Source: Daphnia pulex (lineage: Eukaryota; Arthropoda; Branchiopoda; Diplostraca; Daphniidae). From it: a stretch of DNA of 64,000 nucleotides. Shown here one piece after another: positions 35,610 to 47,200 of the stretch. Below the pieces are notes generated by a model that saw only the letters and a list, made by a program, of their open reading frames with translations, did not search any database and was not told the DNA's origin. The DNA is taken from positions 6,718,501 through 6,782,500 of the forward strand of contig NC_060028.1 of the NCBI RefSeq assembly GCF_021134715.1, read 5' to 3'. Each line of letters starts with the position of its first letter. The first letter of the stretch is position 1. The position numbers and the translations under genes were made by a program.

Positions 35610-37705
35610 GGAACTTACATTTTTTATATTTTGAGTTCCCTAAATTCACAGGTGTTTGGTAAATTTTCTCTGAGATTATTCTAATAAAATGCTCCTTGGA
35701 GATGTGTTAGTTAAGAAAAAATTCGTCGAAAAAAACCAAGCGCAAGATGTCTGTTTGATTAAAAGAGAAGTAGTTACGGAAACACGTTCCAGCCAAGGAG
35801 AAGAATTGATGGGAAATTTCGCAGTCTATCGGCGGCTGAGTTACAAAAGAAAAAGAACCTACTGCTGTAGCTGAAATATTTGTTGAACGCGGTCCAATGG
35901 CTGAGTGGAACCAGGACAATAGGACGTGGGAGACTATTTCGATTAGAAATGTACAAAATAAAATATTTCTTTCGCAACTAAGTTTCAGTTGATAAACAAT
36001 CGATGAATTACCTAGTTAAACATTTCGATTAGGAGAAAGAGCAATTATTTTGGTTTCGATTCTCTAGTATTATTTTCGTCCCTAAAGCCCTTCGTAACTC
36101 TGCACTCTTTTTTTTTTTTGCTGCTTGTGAAAATGCTGACAGATAAAAGGTAGAATTTCAAAATAACAAGTGAATATATAATTGAGGGGGATCTGCCATA
36201 GACGCAATCAAACACTAAGAGCCGTCATTGGGAAATGGTTGGGACTTAAGAGCTGTTTATTCTGTTTTAATGGCAAGGTGACCGTTTAAAAATACCACAA
36301 TGTGAATTGGTTAAAACATTTGCAATAAATATCCGTAATTAATTATTTCTAAAAAAGTCAGTAAAAAGAAAACTCCTGAGAAGAATCGATCTTTTTTCGG
36401 ATTCCTATTTGTTCATACAGACCGACAGACGCTGTATTACCTAATAACCCTACATCTGTCAATTGATTAACGATTTATTTAATTTTAATATTTTCTTAGA
36501 TACTAGGATTCGCACAACCCTGGGCATTAAAAAAAATAAGACTCATGAAGTAGGATTTAGTGATAATTCAAACAAGTAGGCCTAACTAGTGTTTATTTTA
36601 CTCTTCCCTTATTTAAGCTTGCATCGTCAGTTGTACATCCTGCTTACTGTTAAAAAATATGGCGTACATTACGAAGTCTTAAAATGGTCGTAGACCGGAA
36701 GTTTATAGTATACTGGAGTTTCATTATCCCATAATAGCATTCGTAATTCGAAACTTTAGAAGCAGTTTGCTTTAAATGGCAGGACAAAGTGATGGAGGGC
36801 AGCACAAAGAGTGGAGCCCTTTAGACCCACCATTAGCGCTAGTTGTATGTTTCCGTAAACGCAGCGCCACCACTATGACCAGGGCGTCATCTCGGCTCAG
36901 ACCGACTGCCTCATTTCGGTCGCCATTGCGTGCACGCATGATCACCCATTCTATTAATACCTTCGTTTGATTGAAACATTGGGTTTTGGGAATGAGTTTT
37001 AACAATTTTATTGATGACAATAGCCTCTCGGCAAGTAATTTTTTTTGAAAGAACCAGGTTCTTTCAGCTTTTGGTGCTAAACTGAGAAGTTTTGATTATG
37101 TTCGTAGAAAAAGCAAGTATAGGGTAGTAAGTCGAGGAAGTAAAGAGTAAAGTAGAGGGACTTGTTGCTGCTGTTGGGAGTTGATTACGATACATTTCCT
37201 GGTTGGCTCAGTTTTTAGACATTGCTAGGTAGAATTAACCAGTATAAAAGTTGGGCAGTCAATGGGTAAAAATGTAGCATAAGGGTAATACTCATGTTTT
37301 CCAGTAACAGATGTCCGCATCCGTGTTGATTAGCAACAAAATCCATGATGTCATCTGATTTTTTCTGTGAGAAATTGCTCTTTAGAAATCTTTGAAATCC
37401 ATATTTGATGGTCAAGGTGCCAAGAGTCTCGTTTCAGAGGGATTTTGAAATTATCTCCGTCATCATACCAGGGGTGAAATTTTTTGGATATTTAAAGAGA
37501 TGTGAAGACACAACAGCAGCTTAGAATAAGACGAAGACAGTCCAAGTTTCAAGACTTGGACAAAAAAAAAAAAACAACATAGCAGACGACAATTGGCGAG
37601 TGCATTTGAGTTTGAGTAAAGAAGAAAACGAATTTTAGTGAAGAAGTATTTGCCCTCAAGTTAAAAGAAAATTAAAACGAGTTTTAGTGAAGAATTATTT
37701 CCGAG
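35610..37705. other. Intergenic region, no gene recognised
   Basis: About 2.1 kb after NFX1. It contains the NFX1 3' UTR, T-rich runs near 36110-36120 and an A-rich run near 37562-37575. Short ORFs have no splice partners or recognisable motifs. Nothing else is supported. Confidence 0.45.
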
Positions 37706-38762
37706 ATGGCAGAGAGCGGTTTGAAAAGAAAGTCTGACGATTTCACACCGCCACCGGCGAAAAGAACAAAAGGAACCTCTGCTGAAGATTATCATACCAT
37801 AAAACCTAAGGGGGAATCAATTTTGAGACCAGCACGTTTAAATTTTACACATTACACTGGCCTCTTCAACAACGGGCTACCCCAGTAGTGCCAACATCTA
37901 CATTACACTGGCCTCCTCTTAAACAACGGGCTACCCCAGCAGTGCCAACATCTAATTTAAGAGCATTGCACTATGCTCCAATTCAACTGCCGGCAAACCC
38001 AGCTGTTTCACCAGCTTTGAATGTTTACGCAGAGCTTGAGAAATCGGAAACCACCCACAAGTACAAATTCACTAACAAGCTTTTTCTTCTTCAAGCGCTA
38101 AGACATCCCTCAGCTGTGAGTGCTTTGGATGAAAGCAATGACAAGTTCGAATTCTTGGGGGATAAACAGTTTTGTAATATAAATGTCCAGCATAAATGTT
38201 AGCTCTCCCATACCACCTCAGGGGAACTCAATTCTGAGACCAGCAAGTTTTAATTGGCATTCTTCCATCCCACTACGGCTGACACAGTGATATCAAGAGC
38301 TACATTTCTTTGGCCTCCTAACCCTTTCACGGGCTGACCCAGTTGTGTCAGATAATTTACATTTGCCTACCATTCCACAAGTGGCTAACCCAGCATCATG
38401 GCCCCCTATCCCACAACGGGCTAACCCAGCTCTGACAACATCATTGCACTGGCCTCCTCTTCAACAACGGGCTATAACCCAGCAGTGACAACAGCTACAT
38501 TGCACTGGCCTCCTCTTCAACAACGGGCTAACCCAGCAGTGACAACAGCTATATTGCACTGTCCTCCAATTCCACTGCCGGCTACCCCAGCTATTTAACC
38601 AGCTTTGAATTTTTACACAGAACTTGATAAATTGGAAAACATCCTCAAATACAAATTCACAAACAAGCTTGTTCTGCTTCAAGTGGTAAGACATCCCTCA
38701 TCTGTGAGTACTTTGGATAAGAGCAACGACAAATTGGAATATTTGGGGGATGAACAGTTGGG
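37706..38762 (+). pseudogene. Tandemly duplicated RNase III-like gene fragment
   Basis: An ATG at 37706 opens a 60-codon basic segment (KRKSDDFTPPPAKRTK). The frame then breaks, and a second frame from about 37850 reads proline-rich repeats (LHWPPLKQRATPAVPTS) followed by FTNKLFLLQALRHPSAV and NDKFEFLGDKQ. The last two blocks match the start of an RNase III domain (LLxxALxHPS and the LEFLGD signature). A second, more decayed copy of the same arrangement covers about 38215-38762 and ends FTNKLVLLQVVRHPS ... NDKLEYLGDEQLG. The acidic catalytic half of the domain is missing in both copies. Frameshifts and stops mark them as non-functional. The second copy is interrupted exactly by the left end of the 2.9-kb TIR element. 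Confidence 0.6.
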
Positions 38763-39297
38763 TACTCTCTAAGAAATTTGTCGGTATTTTTACCGAGATA
38801 TAACTCGGTAATCAACGTCCAGACTTTAATATCGGGAATTTTTTAGCGATAATAATATAGGGAAATGAGCCTATTGCTATTATCGGTTTCATTTGTCAAT
38901 CCCCATTTTGATTGTTGGTTTTTCCCGTCTGCATTTAAAAGAAATCCACCCCATTATTCCCAAGGTCCATCCGTCTGATTTTTCTCTTCCTCTAGTCTGC
39001 TGTTTTCAAGGACTGTCTGGATGTATAAATGTTATGATATCATAATTAAGCCATCAATTTTATTGCTATAGCATAACATTAGTTTAATACAATTAAATTG
39101 CAAAATATGCAAATATAACAGAAAAAATTTCCCCTCCCTATTGCCTATATTTTCTTTTCATTTCAGTCATATAATTTTAATATGAAATACCAAAATATTA
39201 TGTTAATAACGTAATGAAACAGTTCAAATGATTTTATAGAAAAACCTTTTATTATTCAGAATTTCGGAAGTCATATCGAGTCACACAAAACAATTTG

Positions 39298-40500
39298 TTA
39301 TTGATTAGACAACTGATTAAGAATTTTCATCGAAAATTCGTTGACTACTAGGGACTTTGATGACGATTTCTTTTTCTTGTTTGGGGGCTGTGAAGTCTCT
39401 TTTTCAACAAAATTCACCGTATTTTGCAAAAAATTGTACACTAAATTCAGGTGTTCAGGGAAAATAAGGTTGAATATGTGATAAACAGCGAATAAAATTG
39501 AAATTGATTCAGCTGCAGATGAGGTAGAAATTTTGATTGGGATGAGATCAGTCTTGATGTAACGACGATCACCAATTACAATTAATCCAGGCTGAATCAT
39601 GCCGTCGGATTCAGCTTGTTGTAGTGCTTCAGCTAAGTTAGTGCCATTCTAATGAACACACAAAAAAAAACACAGTGATTAAGTTATTATTACAAATTTT
39701 CAATAGTAGACTTACTGGAAACCGCCGAACAAGTTTTTTAGAAAGCATGGTGACATTAGGGATCGTATTGCCTTTGAAGGCCCTAGACGGGCGCGGTGGA
39801 AAAAGCACTGGGAGCGATAGAAAAATCAAGAGAGTTCTCTCGTTGGCTGCATCTAACATTAAAATATAAAAATAAATTTTAACGTTAAAACAAAATAGAA
39901 TAGTTATATGCATACTGAAATCACACAAGGGGTCTTCATAAGATTTAACTATATCCGTCGTAAATTCACTAGGCTCCAGAAATACTCCATGTTTTTTCAA
40001 AATTTCGATGGCCAAGGACTTTTCTATTTTTTTCCACCTCTCCGTAAACAGAGCAGTTTCCCATCCGTCGGCAGATTTATGGTCACAGTCAATCTTAGTG
40101 AAACAGAAAAATTAATATGATCAAACTTGTCATTATAGTAATTAAAACAGCGATTCATACCGCATCCTTTGTAGATGTAAACCTCGGGAATCGCTTCATA
40201 ATATCAGTTACTGTAGGCTTTTTATCGGCAATCCACTTTCGGCGGGTTTCTATGGTGTCGCGATGAAATTGAACCATTCTTTCCTTATTATACGCCGTCA
40301 CTTGATTTTCCCGCATAAATATTTCTTTTTCCGTCAAGCTGATGTCAATTTCTTCATCCGATTCCTCTATTCTGTTTCTGTTAACAAACAAAAATATTTA
40401 CGATTGAAAATATTTTAGCTATATGTGTTAAAAAACAAATTCACCTTTTCGTATAACTTCGAACTACGGCCCCTTTATTCTTGTTGACATAGACGCATTC
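39298..40500 (-). CDS. Transposon-associated protein, SAMD3-like type (start not found)
   Basis: Five exons on the minus strand: about 40500-40445, 40377-40161, 40093-39916, 39852-39716 and 39648-39298 (stop). They give about 312 residues with fully consistent phases and GT-AG borders, so the splicing capacity is intact. Visible blocks: TRRKWIADKKPTVTDIMKRF, GWETALFTERWKKIEKSL, FPPRPSRAFKGNTIPNV, ISILFAVYHIFNLIFPEHL and a lysine-rich tail (NKKKKSSSK). This resembles the uncharacterised proteins often labelled SAMD3-like that occur in many copies in fish, cnidarian and arthropod genomes. No start codon was found; an in-frame stop lies just above the first exon, so the 5' part may be deleted or in an unseen exon. 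The role in transposition is unknown. Confidence 0.6.
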
Positions 40501-40813
40501 TTTTAATTGTTTTCACTTTGGTTCAGTCTTCACAAAAATATAATTCACTTTAACTGTTAAAACACAACAGTCGCACACGGAAGCAAAATGATTTGTGGGA
40601 AAAATGGAGAAGAGGAGGAGAATTTGAGAATTTGAGGAGAACAAAGGAATAATTTTTCTCCGCTGAAAGGGAAAGTAAAAAATCACTCCCCCGTAACAAA
40701 AATCCTTCGCTAGAAGATAAGACTTACAAAAACGGAAATATTTTTTGTTGTAGAAAACGCAAAATGGTTTCGCGGGTGTTCAGACTATTGTGACAATTTA
40801 CTTACAGCAACAT

Positions 40814-41437
40814 TTAGTCTTTAAAATACGGATTTGAAATGAGTTGATATTTTAATCTTACATAGAAATTTCCATCAGAAATGCTGTAATGAAGGTCACA
40901 AGGGTGGTAATCAAAAAGTTCCGTGAAATCCATGCATATATATTTAGTAGTAATTGGTCTATTCACTTGAAATACATGTAAGTGTGAATTAAAACCCACA
41001 GTATCTAATTTTGCCACCAACAGAACGCACCTTAAATTATTACAGCAGATGACAGCTTTTATTTCACCAAACTGTAGTTCAAAATTCTCTTTACTGACAA
41101 CGACAATGTTTCCGGTTGAATAAGTTACGCCAAAACGATTAATGTGTTTACAAATTCCAACAGTCGTCGTCAAAGGTAAATTTAGTTTTTGTGCTACGGT
41201 TTCAAAAGATTCAACAGATTTTAACAAAGTTTGTTTTGGCTGACAAAAAAAGTGAAACTCGTCTCGTATGTTATCACCAATTATAGAGTGAGCAAGGGCG
41301 GTATATTGATTTCTTGTTGTTAAGGTCTTGCTTATATTTCTGAAGTTACAAACAACGTGGCTTAATCGCTTAAAAAACCCATTCCGTAATTCGTATTTCA
41401 AACAAGAAAGGTGACGCATGGGCCCATTTTCTTTCAC
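40814..41437 (-). pseudogene. C-terminal part of a transposon-associated gene
   Basis: A 207-codon open frame ending at 40814 and reading out of the right terminal inverted repeat. It starts without an ATG (GTG at 41437) and continues open only a short way upstream. The segment MRHLSCLKYELRNGFFKRLSHVVCNF is of the type seen in large uncharacterised transposon proteins (a block with a leading LHYP-like motif normally precedes it; here it is missing). The rest lacks known catalytic motifs. It looks like the 3' portion of a longer gene whose 5' part was lost when the element was internally deleted. Confidence 0.5.
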
Positions 41438-41748
41438 AATTTTGGTTTTTCTTCGCTTCGCGCGTCACACTTCTGATAAAGCTTTTCAGGATTTTTTCCC
41501 CCTCAAAATGAATCCCGATTTGAATTGTCGGTATTTTAGTGTTGGTCTTTCAAAAGCGGGAGTGTAGGGATTTAGGCGGTGAAAATGCTGAAAAACCGAC
41601 AAATATATAGGTAAAAATGTACCGAGAAATAAACTCGAACTTTTTTACCGACATATTTCTTAGAGAGTAATTTAATTCTAAAATATTATGTTAATACTAA
41701 AATATTGGGCGAAGCTTTTTGAAAACTTGATTTTTCGTCGTTATATTC

Positions 41749-42135
41749 TCATTTGTCCACTTCGGAACGTATTGCTTTGGGATAACCCAATCTGGATCGA
41801 TCAGCACTCCTCCACAATACTTGGGGATTTGCATAGTCATCTTTCCAAAGTGGTTTTGCTTCTTCGACACTTTTCATTTTAAACACCTTACAATATCGAC
41901 CAATGACTTCTGATTGTCTCGCAATCCTTTGTCTGATCACGAGATCGTGTATAATCCGGCTATGCAACTCTCCACAACTAACATATGATAAGTTTCGAAA
42001 GAAAATAATTGAATAAGTTTTTGGTTTATTATCGATCAATTGAAAACGATTGAAAGACTTAACTTACCGCTTTTGAGATATAGAACCCTCCCTTTTCCCC
42101 ATTCAAGAAAGTTGAATTTTTCGATTGCTAACCTC
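41749..42135 (-). pseudogene. Two-exon gene fragment, paralogous to the fragment at 59439
   Basis: On the minus strand an exon-like piece at about 42135-42060 reads KFNFLEWGKGRVLYLKS and ends in a GTAAGT donor. After about 70 bp an acceptor precedes a second piece down to 41749 with CGELHSRIIHDLV, IARQSEVIGRYCKVF and WKDDYANPQVLWRSADRSR. Both coding similarity and intron position match the plus-strand fragment at 59439-59694. I do not recognise the parent family. The phase at the junction is uncertain, and the upstream DNA does not give a clean start, so it is called a fragment. Confidence 0.4.
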
Positions 42136-42296
42136 AAAGAAATTCCTATGTCTGTCAGAAAGCTTTGTAACAAAGTGTCCGCCGTTCCGGTTGGGTGGAT
42201 GATCATGAACTTGAAAGCTTTTTTTTAACCTTCTTCTGGACAAATTCTAAATCCAAGATTCCCAAGTCAAAAAGACATTTTTCTTTGGCATGATTT

Positions 42297-43030
42297 TTGA
42301 TTTCTTCAGTTTTTCAAGCAAAATTTAAACAGGTTATGTACTTCCTATCTTGCTTCTTCAATATCTTCAGTCCTTTTAGTTTTTCAGCTGACCCGAGTTG
42401 TTGGAAAATCGATCAAACGATTCACGTCGTATTGGCGAAGCAAATTGATCGTTTGGACCGGATTCCGAATCAATCGGAATCCGCATGTTGCGAGGCATGT
42501 TGCCAAGCAGCAAAGTAGATGCTGCTTGCTGCATTTTAAGAAACTGTTGCCACAGCAAGCTTCTTTCGGTGAAGTTGGGATGCTGTTAGTGTGCTATTGG
42601 AGAAGAGTCGGACTACTTTTTGCCCCATCAATATTGACATCGTTGTTAATTGCCAAGTTAAGTGCCACATCCTCACTGTTGGACTTAAGAGGCGGACTCT
42701 TGCAGCTATGTAAAATGTCTCCCTACTACAAAGTCTTTGAAGAAGATGGGAAGAAAAGCTCAACTGCATCAACGCTCTCTTCGAAGTTTGGATCGATGTT
42801 GAGCGTTGACTGGTTTATCTCGAATGAATCTTTAGCGGAAGGGCCGATTCCAAAGCATTGCTACTCGTTGAAACATCGCGTTTTCAGAGCATCAGCCCAG
42901 AATTTCTTATTCTGATGAAGAAGAAGGTATCCTAATCCCCTGTGGTCATGGACGTCTTGTGCATTCCCGGCGTCCAGCGTTCTCTTGAGTGCCTTGCAGA
43001 CCTCTGATGTTTAGTCACAATTTTTCAACC
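42297..43030. other. Decayed coding-like DNA, unidentified
   Basis: On the minus strand, frames such as SFEINQSTLNIDPNFEESVDAVELFF (only part of it open without stops) and later NMPRNMRIPIDSESGPND look protein-like but are separated by several stop codons. No start, splice pair or known domain can be assigned. Probably one or more pseudogene pieces trapped between mobile elements. Confidence 0.25.
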
Positions 43031-43073
43031 AATTTGAATTGTGTAAGGTGACAGTTTTATTTTTTTCTATAAA

Positions 43074-43280
43074 ATGTCTCGTGACGTGGCTCGTGTCGTG
43101 GCCCGAAGTTTGGAGGAAGAACTACACAACTTGCGAACAATCAAGTCTGGTGATGATTTGCAGAAGCGTGAACTCCAAGATCAGTTGGAAGCCGAGCAAT
43201 ATTTCTCGACAATATACGCAAGTGACCAAGCTGCGCGAGGAGGCGAACGAAAAGATCAAGCAATTTGGCGAATAAAATGA
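43074..43280 (+). pseudogene. Rho-associated kinase (ROCK) coiled-coil fragment with frameshift
   Basis: The 68-codon frame from ATG 43074 contains RELQDQLEAEQYFSTIYAS, which is the highly conserved coiled-coil signature of Rho-associated kinases. Immediately after it the similarity moves to the next frame (QVTKLREEANEKIKQFGE), a one-base frameshift. No kinase domain, PH or C1 domain is in the neighbourhood. The fragment most likely derives from a duplicated exon of a ROCK gene elsewhere in the genome. Confidence 0.6.
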
Positions 43281-43845
43281 CAAACGATTAAGTATTGCTC
43301 TATTTATTATTTGCCATCATCGAATCTGTCGAAAAATGGAATTACATTTTCTTCCAATTCTCTGTGGTATTCCATCTACACAATTAAAAAATTGAAAGAA
43401 AAATCATATTAAGGAAAAAACAGTAAATTGTAATTCTTACAATATTATGGACTTTTGTGGTGTAGTCACCAGGACAACACATCACGTAAGCAATCCAGTC
43501 TCCTTTGTGGTACAGCACGGCGAAGATGTCCAGTAGATACGCTAGTGGAGTGTGCTTTTCATTTTCATTTTCAGAAGTACAGCAACAGAAGACTTTGTGC
43601 ATGGTTCAGCAAGTGCACTGCCATGCTCAGCAAATTCCGCAACAAATCTCAATGAAATATTGAATCCAACATGATTGTGTGTATCCCTAAACATATAGTT
43701 AAAGTCGAGAAAAACCTGATTAAGAAACTTTTAAGCGTGATGATAGATTAAAAAAGTAATTGCATTTTTTTATTAATGACAAACTCTCGTAGGCGAACGA
43801 AAATGTCACTGGAAACAGCTATTTCTCAATTCCTTGTAATTATTC

Positions 43846-44189
43846 TGTTAAGTTAACAATCCTCCGCTAGGGGGACTATCCTCGATTATGCACAACGACT
43901 CTCAATCGTTGTCATCGTCTTTCTGACGTTCTATTACGTGTGTGTGTCTTCTCTTTCTTATGGTGAACACTTTGTTCGTTCAGCATCCCACCTAGATTAT
44001 TATCTTACAAGTGTCTCTGTATTCTGTGCTAGTGGACTGCGATCAAAGGTAATATGTTATATCAATCTACCCTCTTTACAATAAGAGATGGCAGCCCTCT
44101 TGATGTCAAGAGACGGCATGTTTCCTCAATGTTGAGATGGTAATAAACAAGATGAAAAGTAATGTCTATCCCTTGATCATAATCTAATA
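43846..44189 (+). repeat. Left LTR of the copia element
   Basis: 344 bp starting TGTTAAGTTAAC and ending TCTAATA. The start is the usual TG but the end is TA rather than CA; placement is fixed by the flanking TATTC duplication. An AATAAA-like ATAATAAAC is near the 3' end and could serve in polyadenylation. Direct copy of the right LTR. Confidence 0.93.
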
Positions 44190-44205
44190 GGTTATGGGCC
44201 CAGAG
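44190..44205 (+). other. Primer-binding site of the copia element
   Basis: GGTTATGGGCCCAGAG directly abuts the left LTR. Copia-type elements of insects prime on an internal fragment of initiator methionine tRNA using a very similar sequence. Assigned from position and from memory of the family. Confidence 0.7.
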
Positions 44206-44227
44206 ACGCAAGTCGACTCATATCAAG

Positions 44228-47200
44228 ATGGAATCAAATCCCTCGACAAGAGAAGGAGGCATTAAGACAGAAAGGTTCAACGGAAAGAACTTTGCCATTT
44301 GGAAATATAGCATCCAACTGCGACTCCAAGAGCATGATCTCAAAACCATAGTTAATGGATCAAGAGCTAAGCCTGCTGAGGTAATATTTAAAAAAAAAAA
44401 AAAAAAACACAATATTGGTACATACAGAAACACACTGTAATGCCATGCTATATTTTTTCTCTCCGTCCAGGTCAAAGAAGGCACTGTGGTCACGAACAAA
44501 GCCCTTATTGACAAGTGGATGAAGGACGACAACTTGGCAAAGTACTTTTTGTTCAACACCTGTCACGAAGAGCAACAAAGATCTCTTTTGACATGTGACA
44601 CAGCAAGAGATATCTGAGTCTCCATCGAGAATCAGTATCAGCAAAACTCCATTGAGAGAAGACAGGCTCTTCAACAGCAGTTTCTTAATGTCACTTTCAA
44701 CAGTGAACACGGTGTCAGAGCCCACATCGAGGGAATCAAGCTCCTGGCCAAGGACCTTACAGAAGCAGGCTGTGCAACAGACGAGCTGAGCATCAGCAAT
44801 CGTATCCTCACTACTCTGCCCGATCAGTTTCTCGGCTTCTTCACTGCGTGGGAGAGCACAGCAATGGCAGAGAGGACCCTCGCAAATCTCACGACGAGAC
44901 TCTGCAATGAAGAAGATAGAAACAAAAGACGCCATGTCAACGTTCACAACAAAGATTCGGACAACAACAAAGCTCTTTACGGTCAGCCCTCGCATCACTC
45001 ATCATCGCAGTATCCAGCTCCAAGTTCCTCACACCATGACGCCTCACGAGTCGATGCCGGCCCATTTAATCGAGAAGCAGCTCGATTTAATTCGAGCCCC
45101 TATCCACAGAGGGGTGGCAGAGGAGGAAGAGGAAGAGGAAATCGCGGTGGATTTCGTGGCGGCAACCGAGGTTCCGGACGTCGGGACTCTCGTTTCTCTT
45201 CATCCAACGATGGGAACAAGAGAAGAGACGGGAAATGCTGGCATTGCAACTACTACGGCCACTGGCAGAAGGAATGCCGTTTCTTAAAGGATGATCCGGC
45301 AGCATATGCCGCATACTTGCAAGAAACAGATGACAGAGCCATCATCTTGGATCCCAGCCAACCAAGTGTCAGCATGATCGCCCACGCCGCTCAATCCTCT
45401 CTCTCGAACCATCAAGCTTCTGAAGTCTACTTGGACTCGGGCGCAACTCAACACATGTTCCACCAACAATCCAGATTCTCGAACTTCAAACCTATTCCAT
45501 CAGGAGGGAAGTCGATCGAAGGAATCGGCAACAGTCGCGTGGAGATAAGAGGAATCGGTGACGTCACCTTTAACGCGTCGGTGAATGGATCAACTCAGCT
45601 CATCACATTCCACAATTCTCTTTTTGCACCCGAGCTCGGCATCAACCTCATTTCAGTCGGGGCTATCACAGCAAAAGGGGCAGCGATCCATTTCTCCGGA
45701 ACCAAAGTTCACGTCAACCTGAACGGTGTTACCATTCTCTCCGGAAAACGTAACTCGGACGCTACTCTCTATCGTCTGGAGGAGACGACCGAGACCGCTC
45801 AACCAGCATGTCAATCTTTCCGAGCTCTCTCCCGTTCTAGTCACAATTCTATTGAAGAATGGCACCTTCGCCTCGCACATTTGAATTATCCAATGATGAT
45901 CAAGATGTCCAAGAGCGGCGCAGTCGACGGTTTCACTCTGCCAGCAGGAACCCAACCTCCTATAGAACACTGTCACGAGTGCGCAGCGGCCAAGGCAAAG
46001 CGCACTCCCTTCTACAGCAGCACCTCAGATAGGTCCTCCCGCATTGGTCAACTGATTTTCTCCGACGTCTGGGGTCCAGCTCAAGTGAAGAGCCTCGGAG
46101 GTGCCCTCTACTGCTGCACCGTGAGAGACGACTTCAGTGATTTCCGCGTCGCATACTATCTCAAGACGAAGGATCAAGTCGCGGGTGCAATTTTGGATTT
46201 CATTCGTCTCCTTCACACTCAGACAGGACAACTGGTCGAGTGCGTGCGGACCGACGGCGGCAAGGAGTACGAGTCGAACGACTTTGAACAGCGACTGAAA
46301 AAGAAGGGCATCAGGCACGAGACCTCCGTTCGCCATTCGCCTCAACAAAATGGCTCAGCCGAAAGAGACAACAGGACGCTCTTCGAAGGGACTCGCGCCT
46401 TGTTGCACTCCAACAAGTCTCTTCCTCTCTCGCTCTGGGCCGAAGCAACAAATCACAAGATCTACATTTTGAACCGATCTATCTCCACCACTTGCCCAGA
46501 TGTGACACCGTACGAAGCATGGTTCAAAAAGAAGCCAAATCTTTCGACGCTCAGGGCCTTCGGAAGGGAGTTCTACGTTTTGATTCCCAAGGCAATTCGT
46601 ACAGGCAAACTCGAGCCCGTTGGAAATCTGGTCTACTTCGTCGGCAACTCCGACACTCAGAAAGGAGAGAGATTCTACGATCCGTCTACCGGAAAAGTTA
46701 ACACGAGCTGCGACGCTTCACCGGCTCATCACGTCTACGCTCCACGTCTCCCCTCCGTCGACTTACAGAAAGACACTCAAGTCTTCCCACAGGTTCATCC
46801 CAACACCGACGAACAAGTAACTACAATTTTCCAACCGCCTGAAGATCCTCGAGACGACACGGTGCCTACCTCTCCGCTCATCTTTCCTTTAAGCAGTCAG
46901 CCTGAGTCTCCCTCTTTTCCACCTCCAACAAAGAAAGGAAGACTGGTACGGACGCGCACGGCCTTAGAAGAAGAAAACCTAATAGACGCGCCTGCGGTTC
47001 CAGATCCCCGTCGCTCGTTGAGAATCAAGACGCCAAAAGTCATCAAGAGCATGAAGGCAGCCGACGGCACCAAGTACGCGACAGCCCGATCGACGGAGAA
47101 TGAAGTACCGGATCAATATCAAGACGCCTTGGCCTCTAAACAAGCAAAGGAATGGATGGGTGCCACACTGAAAGAATACAATTCACTGCAAACGACCGAG

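Larger units (their letters stand above)
38765..41667 (-). mobile_element. 2.9-kb TIR DNA element with TA flanks carrying two minus-strand genes
   Basis: Terminal inverted repeats of about 22 bp with one mismatch: the left end starts CTCTCTAAGAAATTTGTCGG; the right end is the complement of CTCTCTAAGAAATATGTCGG. A TA dinucleotide sits outside each end (38763-38764 and 41668-41669), consistent with a TA target duplication. Near each end are further TCGGTA/TACCGA repeats. Two minus-strand reading units lie inside, a truncated one next to the right end and a five-exon one next to the left. No DDE transposase of the Tc1/mariner type was recognised, so the superfamily is unassigned. The insertion splits the second RNase III-like copy. 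Confidence 0.75.

Noticed and set aside
44360-44998. Minus-strand 212-codon frame across copia gag
   Set aside because: Antisense of gag; the plus-strand copia domains account for the region.
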